From Acidobacteriota bacterium (lineage in GTDB: Bacteria; Acidobacteriota; Terriglobia; Terriglobales; Acidobacteriaceae), in NCBI GenBank assembly GCA_003225595.1, contig QIAR01000225.1:1-7912 (forward strand): 7,912 bases of DNA, written 5' to 3'. Positions 1 to 6,547 of this stretch are shown here, in pieces (within the stretch, counting starts at the first letter, position 1; each line of letters opens with the position of its first letter). Made by a program: the position numbers and the translations under genes. Below the pieces are notes generated by a model. The model saw only the letters and a list, made by a program, of their open reading frames with translations. It ran no database searches and was not told where the DNA came from.

Positions 1-854
1 ATCTGACTGCGAAAAGCCTGCACTTTATCGTACCCTTTGCCAAATACATGCCAGTCGCGGCTGCCAGACAGCAGAAATCTCGAGTCCTTCCAGCCCACGG
101 AAATCGTGCCTTCCGATCCATAAATGCGCAGATAACTGTCGAGCTCTTTGTTGATGGACCAGGAGAGATCGACTGTTCCAAGTACTCCGCTCGTGCTGCG
201 AACGAATACGTGCACGGTCTCTTCGACGGGCAAATCACGGCCGCGCTTTCCCTCCACTACGTGAATTTCCGCTAGCGGCCCGAGAAAGTAACGAATAAGG
301 TCCACGGAGTGCGTCCCGTTGTCGATGAGAACGCCACCACCGCTGATGCTGGGGTCCGAGTTCCAGCGTTTGGACATATCCACGCGTGAAGTAAAGACAT
401 TCTCGATGAGAACGATATCGCCGAGAATTCCCGAGGTCACTAGAGCCTTCGCCAGGACGACGTCCTGCACGAAGCGGAACTTGGACGCCATCGTCATCTT
501 GACGCCCGTATTCCGTGAGGTCTCAATCATTCTTTGGGCGCTGGGCACATCAATGCTGAGTGGCTTTTCGCATAGCACTGCGACGCCGCGCTCCAGAGAT
601 TCCACGCAGATTTCCGCATGTGTGTTCGGCGGAGTGCAAATCAGCACGGCATCAAGCTCCGCCTGCCCCGCCATTTCGTAGTAAGCGCTGAAAGGCTTAC
701 ATTTCAGCCGTTGCGCCAACGCCGCAGCGGCTTGCGGGCGTGCATCGGCTACTGCGACCACTCGGGCAAGCGAGCAAGAATCGAAGGCGAGCGCATAAGA
801 TTGGGCTATCGCACCTGCTCCGACAAGTCCGAACCTCACGGGATCGTGGTTCAT
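1..854 (-). CDS. Gfo/Idh/MocA-family NAD(P)-dependent sugar oxidoreductase, C-terminus cut by window edge
   Basis: This is a probable cytoplasmic dehydrogenase that oxidises or reduces a hydroxyl/keto group on a sugar or sugar nucleotide. The 284 residues in the window start with a Rossmann fold: FGLVGAGAIAQ (residues 8-18) is the dinucleotide-binding loop. CTPPNTHA (73-80) and CEKPLS (95-100) follow, with Lys97 in the EKP motif that defines the family. The second domain contains GGGVLIDNGTHSVDL (172-186), where Asp178 and His182 match the usual catalytic/substrate positions. Family members have about 330-390 residues, so roughly 50-100 are missing beyond position 1. The ATG overlaps the aminotransferase stop as ATGA (851-854). 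A GGAG at 866-869 lies rather far upstream (11 bases), so coupled translation is likely. Known Gfo/Idh-DegT pairs (NtdC/NtdA, WbpB/WbpE) oxidise a sugar 3-OH and then aminate it; the same job here is inference. The substrate cannot be read from the sequence. Confidence 0.93.
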   Translation of the reverse strand, partial: MNHDPVRFGLVGAGAIAQSYALAFDSCSLARVVAVADARPQAAAALAQRLKCKPFSAYYEMAGQAELDAVLICTPPNTHAEICVESLERGVAVLCEKPLSIDVPSAQRMIETSRNTGVKMTMASKFRFVQDVVLAKALVTSGILGDIVLIENVFTSRVDMSKRWNSDPSISGGGVLIDNGTHSVDLIRYFLGPLAEIHVVEGKRGRDLPVEETVHVFVRSTSGVLGTVDLSWSINKELDSYLRIYGSEGTISVGWKDSRFLLSGSRDWHVFGKGYDKVQAFRSQ

Positions 855-2077
855 ATTCTCAGTTGCTCCACTGACTCTTGAATAGATTCCGCGATGTACT
901 CCAGGTGTTCCTCGGTGTAGCGCTCGTTCCAAGGCAATACCAAAACATCGTTAAGTGCTTTGAGGGTCAGGGGGAAACGTTGCGGGCTGTAATCCAGAGC
1001 CTCGGGTCGCGCCAAGGTGAAGGGGTACTGGCTGGTGCCGAAGGTGCGTCGTTTCTGGAAGATCTCACACATAAACGCGGGCTTCTGAATATATCTTGGG
1101 GCAGACATGATGCCCCGATTCTTCAAGAGCTTCGACAATCCGACTGCGCCATCACGAATCGCGCTGCCATCCACATTGAGGCAGTATTTCCAGTAAGTGT
1201 GTACTGCCCCTGGCTCAACCTGCGGAGTCTTTAGTCCGGAGATGCCGGCCAGCATGCGCGTGAGCTGGGTGGCGGCGGCAATACGACGCTCTACTACGGA
1301 TTCAAGCTTTTCTAACTGCGCCAGGGCCACAGCGCTCTGCAGTTCGCTGATGCGATAGTTCAAGGATAGAAAATAGTGATCCGGATTGGGATCTCCATAG
1401 CCCCAGGCTTTGTTGATGAACAGGAACATGCGGCGCGCGAGAGATTCATCGCTGGTAACCACCATCCCGCCTTCGCCGGTGGTCATGTGCTTGCCCTGTT
1501 GCATGCTGAAACATCCAATGGCGCCAAAAGTTCCAACGTATTTTCCGTCGGAGCGCGCCAGATATGCCTGAGCACAATCCTCAATCACCGGGATATTTCG
1601 TGACCGCGCCAAATCCATGATTCCACCCATTTCACAGGCATGGCCGAACAGATGGGTCACAACGATAGCTTTCGTACGCTCGCTCAGGCAACTCTCGAGG
1701 GTCTTGCGCGTTACGTTCAGCGTTAGCGGATCCACTTCGGCAAAGACCGGAATGGCACCCTGATACAAGAGTGGCGTCAGAGCGCCCATATCGGTGATCG
1801 AAGTCGTAACAATTTCATCGCCAGGATTTGGATCCAAGGCCGCCACAGCCACATGAATGGCAGCGGTTCCCGAAGCGCAGGCGTGAGCCTTACGTACTCC
1901 GAGCATGGCCGCAAATCGTTCCTCCAATGACCTGGTGAAGAAGCCCTTGGTGCTGGTCAGCGTGCCGGAATGGATCACCTTTTCGAGAAGCTCCAACTCC
2001 TCTGCACCAAGATCTCGTCCAGTGCTGTCCTGATCCGAAGGCAGGATCACAGTCTTTAGTGGTGAGGTACTAGTCAT
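851..2077 (-). CDS. DegT/DnrJ/EryC1/StrS-family PLP-dependent sugar aminotransferase
   Basis: This enzyme probably transfers an amino group, usually from glutamate or glutamine, to a keto sugar, using pyridoxal phosphate in the cytoplasm. It has 408 residues, slightly longer than the usual 370-400. Visible family signatures are HACASGTAAIHVAV (65-78, cofactor phosphate loop), VIEDCAQAYLA (164-174, with Asp167 facing the PLP ring nitrogen), SMQQGKHMTTGEGG (191-204, with Lys196 as the Schiff-base lysine), and LNYRISELQSAVALAQLEKL (239-258). All catalytic residues appear intact. The active-site stretch resembles the aminocyclitol/AHBA-synthase-like branch more than the common SFYPTKN type, but I would not assign a substrate from that. 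The ATG at 2077 is supported by AAGGGA at 2084-2089 with a 6-base spacer. The gene overlaps the upstream fusion gene by 8 bases and the downstream oxidoreductase by 4. The neighbouring oxidoreductase is the natural candidate to supply its keto substrate. Confidence 0.95.
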   Translation of the reverse strand: MTSTSPLKTVILPSDQDSTGRDLGAEELELLEKVIHSGTLTSTKGFFTRSLEERFAAMLGVRKAHACASGTAAIHVAVAALDPNPGDEIVTTSITDMGALTPLLYQGAIPVFAEVDPLTLNVTRKTLESCLSERTKAIVVTHLFGHACEMGGIMDLARSRNIPVIEDCAQAYLARSDGKYVGTFGAIGCFSMQQGKHMTTGEGGMVVTSDESLARRMFLFINKAWGYGDPNPDHYFLSLNYRISELQSAVALAQLEKLESVVERRIAAATQLTRMLAGISGLKTPQVEPGAVHTYWKYCLNVDGSAIRDGAVGLSKLLKNRGIMSAPRYIQKPAFMCEIFQKRRTFGTSQYPFTLARPEALDYSPQRFPLTLKALNDVLVLPWNERYTEEHLEYIAESIQESVEQLRI

Positions 2078-3836
2078 TGGATTTCCCTTGAGTTAATTTG
2101 CTGCCAACGGTTGTTCGTTGGTCATCTATCGGCGGGGTAGGATCGTTTGATTGAAGTACCAACCGGCTGTTGCGGTCAATCAGCCTGCGCATGCGCCGCA
2201 TCGTCAAAAGGTTGTGCAGATGACCCACGATGGTCTTGACGACCTTCATCTTGGAGCGGCCAAGAATCCTGACCTGCAACGTGGTGGGAAACTCGACGAG
2301 TCGAGCGCCCTGCAAGTCCAATAAGCATAGCGTCTCGGTGACCCCCAGGTACCCCAGTTCGCTTAATTGGAGATCGACCACCTTGCTTCTGCGGTATATG
2401 CGGAAACAACTGGTATAAGTGGCAAGCTTGTGGCGGAGAACCTTGCCATAGAGCCAGGAGGCTCCCTTCGAGAGACTTAGCCTCCAGGCAGGTACATTCA
2501 TCACTCTACCCTTGGGATGATACGGTGACGCAGTTACCAAGTCCACATCCCCGGTCAACAGAGGAATCATCTGCATCAACTCATGGGGGTCATAGCTGCA
2601 ATCACAGTCAATAGAACAGACAATCTCGGTGTTGGCATGACGGATTCCAGTCAAAATTGCGGCCGCTACTCCCAAGTTCCGCGGGTGTTGCACAAGACGG
2701 CAGTTCTCTCGATTGCCAAACAGGCGATTGAGCACCTCCCAAGTGCCGTCGTCGCTGCCGTCGTCCACGAAGATTAGTGATAAAACATAGTCACGCCCAA
2801 GAAGCTTGCCAACGCTGTCAAGGGTGTTGGCCAGATACGGAAGTGCGGGGCGTTCATTGAAGCAGGGCACCACAATCGTAACTGGGGTTCTAGGCGCGCG
2901 GCCCCCGGCGGATGCATTGGAGGTGTGCACCACAATGCCGGAATCTTCTCGTAGCGGACGCGCTGGCAATGCAGTGGCGCGGAGATCGCAACCCAAATAG
3001 TCAGCGATGGTGCCGAACTTATACTTCTTCAAGTACTCCCCCAGCACCCAGTGCATCTTGTTAAGCTTCCGGTATTGCCGAGTTCGCGCCATGAGCGAGG
3101 CGGCACTGATCCTGGGCTGGTCAGGATCAAGCTCCCACACGTGGAAATACATCATGAAGGGAGCGTCGAAAGATCGCTTCCAATGCGCCACCGCGTGTTT
3201 CAAAAGAGTATGAGGAATCTGCCGGAAGTAATTGCCGCCAGAGATGGGTACCAGGTACCCCAGGCAACTCCAAGTGGCGTGCGGGAATTCCCATAGTTCG
3301 CGCCCATTTCTTTCATGCTGGTAAGCAAAGCGGAACCGCGCATCTGCCGCACTGGACCGAAAACCGGGCACGATGCTTGAGTCATAAACGTATCCTTCCT
3401 CCGCCAGCACATCGAGCATCCACAGGTCGGAAGAAGAGCGCAAGCCTTGCGGGATGCGATATCCGATAACTCGTTTGCTGCACGCTATCTCCAGCGTATC
3501 TCGTGAACGCCGCGCATCGTCGCGAAATTCTTCGCGGGTCATCTGCCGCACATTGCGATGATAGAAACCGTAATTCGCGATCTCGTGTCCACGGTTCGCA
3601 ACCTCGGCAATCAACTCTGGACAACGTTCAGCGATCCAGCCCAAAACGAAAAAGGTTGCTTTGACGTCAAATCGCTTCAGCAGTTCAAGCGCCTTGAGGG
3701 TGTTCCTCTCAAACCGGGTCTCAAACCGGCCCCATTGGTGCGGACTGATCAAACCATTCAGGGCGCCGACGTGGAAGTAGTCCTCGAGGACTACTGTGAG
3801 CAAGTCGTGCTTCTTGTCGCGCTCGACCTGCGTCAT
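2070..3836 (-). CDS. Fusion of NodB/XrtA-type polysaccharide deacetylase domain and DPM-like family-2 glycosyltransferase
   Basis: With the start at 3836 the protein has 588 residues. Residues 12 to about 283 resemble the polysaccharide deacetylases of exosortase (XrtA/PEP-CTERM) loci: LEDYFHVGAL (17-26), VKATFFVLGW (58-67), GYRIP (125-129), YDSSIVP (151-157), GGNYFR (200-205) and FHVWELDPDQPR (231-242). The motif-1 catalytic Asp appears replaced by Val16, and the first motif-2 metal His by Tyr89. Asp19, His93 and His232 remain, so activity is doubtful. A linker leads to a GT-A glycosyltransferase (about 319-560): VTIVVPCFNE (319-328), IFVDDGSDDGTW (355-366), HPRNLGVAAA (384-393), the metal-binding DCD (410-412) and TSCFRIYRR (475-483). 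This resembles dolichol/undecaprenyl-phosphate sugar transferases. No clear membrane helix is visible. I chose 3836 over an in-frame ATG at 3863 because it forms an ATGA overlap with the epimerase stop and has AGGA at 3844-3847. It probably modifies or transfers a lipid-linked or polymeric amino sugar; the substrate is unknown. Confidence 0.9.
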   Translation of the reverse strand: MTQVERDKKHDLLTVVLEDYFHVGALNGLISPHQWGRFETRFERNTLKALELLKRFDVKATFFVLGWIAERCPELIAEVANRGHEIANYGFYHRNVRQMTREEFRDDARRSRDTLEIACSKRVIGYRIPQGLRSSSDLWMLDVLAEEGYVYDSSIVPGFRSSAADARFRFAYQHERNGRELWEFPHATWSCLGYLVPISGGNYFRQIPHTLLKHAVAHWKRSFDAPFMMYFHVWELDPDQPRISAASLMARTRQYRKLNKMHWVLGEYLKKYKFGTIADYLGCDLRATALPARPLREDSGIVVHTSNASAGGRAPRTPVTIVVPCFNERPALPYLANTLDSVGKLLGRDYVLSLIFVDDGSDDGTWEVLNRLFGNRENCRLVQHPRNLGVAAAILTGIRHANTEIVCSIDCDCSYDPHELMQMIPLLTGDVDLVTASPYHPKGRVMNVPAWRLSLSKGASWLYGKVLRHKLATYTSCFRIYRRSKVVDLQLSELGYLGVTETLCLLDLQGARLVEFPTTLQVRILGRSKMKVVKTIVGHLHNLLTMRRMRRLIDRNSRLVLQSNDPTPPIDDQRTTVGSKLTQGKSND

Positions 3837-5074
3837 GTGGTGATCCTGTCGGCAGTATGACAAATCTTGTGATGAATAATTTCTGCGATACGGGACGCGG
3901 TCTTGCCGTCACCGAAGGGGTTCGGAATCCGTTTTACTTTTTCCAGCCAGCCTGGCTGGTTGTAAGCGCGATTGAGCATGGCCAGTAGATGGCCTGGCGC
4001 ATTTCCCACCAGGAACGCAACGCCCGCGTCGATAGCCTCCGGTCTTTCCGTATTGGTTCGCAGTACAAAGACTGGCTTGCCCAGTGAGGGCGCCTCCTCC
4101 TGAATCCCGCCTGAGTCAGATAACACGAGCCACGCCTGTGTGAGCAGTTGTATGAAGTCGCAATACCCGAGGGGCTCGATCAGCAGTATCCGATTGTTCC
4201 CGTTCAATTCCGTTCTGGCTGCCTCGACCACGTTGGGGTTGGGGTGAACTGCGAATATGAGCGCAACATCTTCGTAGGATTCCACGAATTTGCGGATCTC
4301 CCGCAGATTCTGACGCATTGCCTGACCGAAGCTCTCACGACGGTGCGTGGTCAGGACCAGCAGTTTCCGGCCGGCGGTCTGCTCCAGCAAATCTCGTACC
4401 CGGGATGAAGCCTCAGTATTGCGCAGAATGTAATGCAGCGAATCCACCACCGGATTTCCGGTTACAAAAATTTCATCGGTCGGCACGCCTTCACGCAACA
4501 GCAATTCCCGGTTTCCAGAGGTGGCTGCGAAGTGATATGTCGTGAGGCGACTAATAAGCCTGCGGTTCATTTCCTCGGGGAAGGGATTGCCGGGATCACC
4601 CGAACGAAGCCCGGCTTCCACGTGGGCCACGGCGGTCTTATGGTGAAAGCCGGTAAGTGCCCCGGCCAAAGCTGTGGTTGTATCTCCTTGGATGACGACC
4701 ATAGCGGGCGCTTCCTTGCGCACGATTGGCCCAAGACCTGTCAGCACACGAGCGCAGACTTCATTCGGTGTCTGTTGACGCTCCATAACCTGTAGGTCGA
4801 AATCCGGTCGAACTTGAAATAATTCTAAGAACGGCTCAAGCAGATCCGTATGTTGACCAGACATCACTGTCAGCGTCTGAATGTCGCCTAGCTGTCGTTT
4901 GAGTTCGCGAATGATCGGAGCCAGCTTGATGATTTCCGGCCGCGTCCCAAAAACGCACAGAACTTTTGGTTTGCTCGAGCGAGAGTCTCTGAGCGATGGC
5001 AGCGGCGCATCCGTGTGGAGCTGCGGCACCTGGTCGTCCGATACTGAAATTGGCGCCGTAGATCTATTCGACAT
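3833..5074 (-). CDS. wecB: UDP-N-acetylglucosamine 2-epimerase, non-hydrolysing
   Basis: This enzyme interconverts UDP-GlcNAc and UDP-ManNAc (EC 5.1.3.14) in the cytoplasm, supplying ManNAc-type precursors for surface polysaccharide. Its 413 residues show the family hallmarks in order: FGTRPEIIKLAPII (42-55), SGQHTDLLEPF (72-82), QGDTTTALAGAL (129-140), HVEAGLRSGD (151-160), FPEEMNRRL (165-173), TTHRRESFG (242-250), SDSGGIQEEAPSLGKP (319-334) and ERPEA (343-347). Asp131, Glu153, Glu168 and His244 match the conserved acidic residues and histidine known to matter in E. coli WecB. The motifs fit the WecB type better than the WbpI branch. The protein has an extra N-terminal stretch of about 35 Ser/Asp/Pro-rich residues that looks unstructured. 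No internal Met offers a later start, and AGGA (5080-5083) sits 5 bases from the chosen ATG. It is the first gene of the minus-strand operon and overlaps the next by 4 bases. Confidence 0.95.
   Translation of the reverse strand: MSNRSTAPISVSDDQVPQLHTDAPLPSLRDSRSSKPKVLCVFGTRPEIIKLAPIIRELKRQLGDIQTLTVMSGQHTDLLEPFLELFQVRPDFDLQVMERQQTPNEVCARVLTGLGPIVRKEAPAMVVIQGDTTTALAGALTGFHHKTAVAHVEAGLRSGDPGNPFPEEMNRRLISRLTTYHFAATSGNRELLLREGVPTDEIFVTGNPVVDSLHYILRNTEASSRVRDLLEQTAGRKLLVLTTHRRESFGQAMRQNLREIRKFVESYEDVALIFAVHPNPNVVEAARTELNGNNRILLIEPLGYCDFIQLLTQAWLVLSDSGGIQEEAPSLGKPVFVLRTNTERPEAIDAGVAFLVGNAPGHLLAMLNRAYNQPGWLEKVKRIPNPFGDGKTASRIAEIIHHKICHTADRITT
3844..3847 (-). promoter_or_regulatory. Ribosome binding site that decides the fusion-gene start
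   Basis: On the minus strand AGGA stands 7 bases before the ATG at 3836, inside the last codons of the epimerase gene. It supports 3836 as the start rather than the in-frame ATG at 3863, which would force a 31-base overlap and add nine residues unlike the family. Confidence 0.6.
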
Positions 5075-5193
5075 CGGGGTCCTGGCCTAGTACTGCTCTG
5101 GGGGAGGTAAAAGGGAGTGCACTTAGCTCGCCAGCCGGACGACTTCCAACTTACTGAAAAACGACTCTATCACAACTCAAATCCCCCACATTA

Positions 5194-5207
5194 TGCAAAA
5201 TATTGCA
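5194..5207. repeat. Inverted repeat TGCAA-N4-TTGCA, possible operator
   Basis: TGCAAAATATTGCA reads as TGCAA, a 4-base AT-only spacer, and TTGCA. It lies about 120 bases upstream of the epimerase start codon and shares its half-site with the inverted repeat at 5264-5276. It may bind a dimeric regulator; no regulator gene is in view to pair with it. Confidence 0.35.
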
Positions 5208-5263
5208 ATTCCCGACTTCTAGATTCCAGCGTTCCGGACCCACAACTTGGATAGGAGAACGTT

Positions 5264-5276
5264 TGCAACGGTTGCA
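5264..5276. repeat. Perfect 13-base inverted repeat TGCAAC-G-GTTGCA, possible operator
   Basis: The arms are six bases each around a single central G. It lies about 190 bases upstream of the epimerase start, 70 bases from the related repeat at 5194-5207. The repeated half-site in a gene-free promoter region is the argument for a protein-binding site. Chance occurrence of a 6-base palindrome arm in 423 bases is not negligible. Confidence 0.4.
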
Positions 5277-5440
5277 TGATCGTAAGTCCCTGATACACGA
5301 GTCGTTAACATTAGTGTCGTAACGCCAGCGACGATTCCACGTTCAATGCTGTGCAACTTTACGCATTACCAACGTAACTTCCAATTTCCTCAGAAGAAGA
5401 AGGTTATCGCTGGATCACGCCTCGCCCAGAAGGAAGAACA

Positions 5441-5465
5441 CACAAAATTGAGGGGAAGATCCCTC
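5441..5465 (-). terminator. Weak intrinsic-terminator-like hairpin after the HEAT-protein gene
   Basis: On the minus strand, GAGGG and CCCTC can pair around a 6-base loop (5450-5465) and are followed by AATTTTGTG (down to 5441). It lies 33 bases after the HEAT-protein stop codon. The stem is only five base pairs and the T run four, so it would be a modest terminator for the CsbD-HEAT transcript. Confidence 0.4.
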
Positions 5466-5497
5466 CATCCATATCCGCGGAGTGGGGTTAGGACTGG

Positions 5498-6511
5498 TTA
5501 GCGAGCAGCAAACTTGGTGTGACGCTCGGCTTGGATGGTAGGCTTGCGATCGAATTGACTTAGACGAACGATTGAGGAGGCGGCCATGAAGCGGACTACT
5601 TCCTTGTCGTCGTCCAGCAGGGGTGCAAGTTCTTCAATCTGACCATCTCGTGGCAGTTTCCCCAGAGCCTCGGCGGCAGCAGCCCTCACAATCCAGTTTT
5701 TATCCTGCAGGGCATCATCCAATCCGTGGGCCGCGTCGTCGCTCGGGTCCCAGGCGAGAAGGGATGCGGAGAGGGCCCGCGCAGGGGCGGATTTATCCTT
5801 GGCCAGTTCCTGTGCCGCCGTAATTCCTAAGGACAAAGGACCAAATAGCATACCGGCAGCTTGTTTGGCTCCGATCAGCGCCAATGCCCTCCGGCTATGA
5901 TATTTTTTGTAGGTATCCCGCAGATTGCTTTTTACAGATCCTTCCGAAGTCTTCCGTTCTCGATCGAGCACCTCAACAAGAATGTCCCTGCCGCTACGGT
6001 CTCCCATTTGCCAGAGGGACCGCGCCGCTGCGAAGCTGACTTCTGGCGCCTTGTCGTTGAGGGCTCCCCTCAACTTGGGAATCGATTCTCGTGCCTTCAT
6101 CTCTCCTAGGCCAATAGCGGCAGCCTGTCGCACCGAGAAGTCCTTATCATCTAAAGCCTCTTCGATTAATCGGACTGCTCTCGGCTGCGGTCCAAGAGCA
6201 CCGAGAGCAGCAATCGCTGCTGTTCGTTTCGAAGCCTTCCCGTCCCTGATCCCGGCTACAAGCATCTCCCACCCTCTCGTCTGTGCAGGCTGGCTGGGTT
6301 TGGAAGGTTGAGTCTTGGAAGCTTCAGTATTCTCCGGTTTGTTAGCGGGGGTTTTCGAATCTTGGGGATTGTCCTGTGACGCCGGCGAACTTGACAGCGC
6401 CTCGGCCTGGCACGGGTTTGCGGGCGCCCTGAGGACCGGGGCAGTCACCAACGCCAAGAAAAAAAACAATTTGGTTATCTTGGCTACCCCGAAAAAATTA
6501 TCTTCACGCAT
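5498..6511 (-). CDS. Exported HEAT-repeat protein with Pro/Ser/Lys-rich linker
   Basis: The function is unknown; HEAT repeats are alpha-helical protein-binding scaffolds. Residues 1 to about 36 look like a signal peptide: a basic start, a hydrophobic core KLFFFLALVTAPVL (14-27), and a likely cleavage near CQA (34-36). No proper lipobox is seen. Residues 37-78 are low-complexity, rich in Ser, Pro, Lys, Gln and Asn. HEAT-type repeats follow at about 80-185 and 240-318. Repeating DDKDFSVRQAAAIGLG-, QDKNWIVRAAAAEALG- and DDDKEVVRFMAASSIV-like units, with the Asp/Val-Arg pattern between helices, mark them. Between the two blocks lies a non-repeat region (about 186-239) with a hydrophobic Gly-rich stretch, GMLFGPLSLGI (220-230). 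The ATG at 6511 has AAGGG at 6518-6522. The CsbD-like gene lies 36 bases upstream and is probably on the same transcript. A periplasmic or cell-envelope location is inferred from the signal peptide. Confidence 0.88.
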   Translation of the reverse strand: MREDNFFGVAKITKLFFFLALVTAPVLRAPANPCQAEALSSSPASQDNPQDSKTPANKPENTEASKTQPSKPSQPAQTRGWEMLVAGIRDGKASKRTAAIAALGALGPQPRAVRLIEEALDDKDFSVRQAAAIGLGEMKARESIPKLRGALNDKAPEVSFAAARSLWQMGDRSGRDILVEVLDRERKTSEGSVKSNLRDTYKKYHSRRALALIGAKQAAGMLFGPLSLGITAAQELAKDKSAPARALSASLLAWDPSDDAAHGLDDALQDKNWIVRAAAAEALGKLPRDGQIEELAPLLDDDKEVVRFMAASSIVRLSQFDRKPTIQAERHTKFAAR

Positions 6512-6547
6512 CAGATGCCCTTCTGCCCGCGCCAGAGCCCAGACTCA

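Larger units (their letters stand above)
5075..5497. other. Gene-free leader of the glycan operon
   Basis: This stretch of 423 bases separates the epimerase start from the end of the HEAT-protein gene. I find no credible coding frame on either strand and no structured RNA family that I recognise. It should hold the promoter of the minus-strand glycan operon, but I cannot point to a convincing -35/-10 pair. It does contain two TGCAA/TTGCA inverted repeats (5194-5207 and 5264-5276), a third TGCAAC half-site at 5352-5357, and an imperfect direct repeat GTCGTTAAC/GTCGTAAC at 5301-5323. The end nearest the HEAT gene carries a terminator-like hairpin. Confidence 0.6.

Noticed and set aside
319..881. 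Plus-strand open frames opposite the oxidoreductase gene
   Set aside because: The minus strand here reads as an uninterrupted Gfo/Idh/MocA protein that runs off the window edge. The plus-strand products look like random translations.
3837..3863. Upstream ATG at 3863 as the start of the fusion gene
   Set aside because: It would create a 31-base overlap and add nine residues that do not resemble the family. The ATG at 3836 has both a ribosome binding site and an ATGA overlap.
4433..4795. 120-codon open frame on the plus strand opposite the epimerase gene
   Set aside because: The opposite strand encodes an intact epimerase with all family motifs. The plus-strand product shows no recognisable domain.
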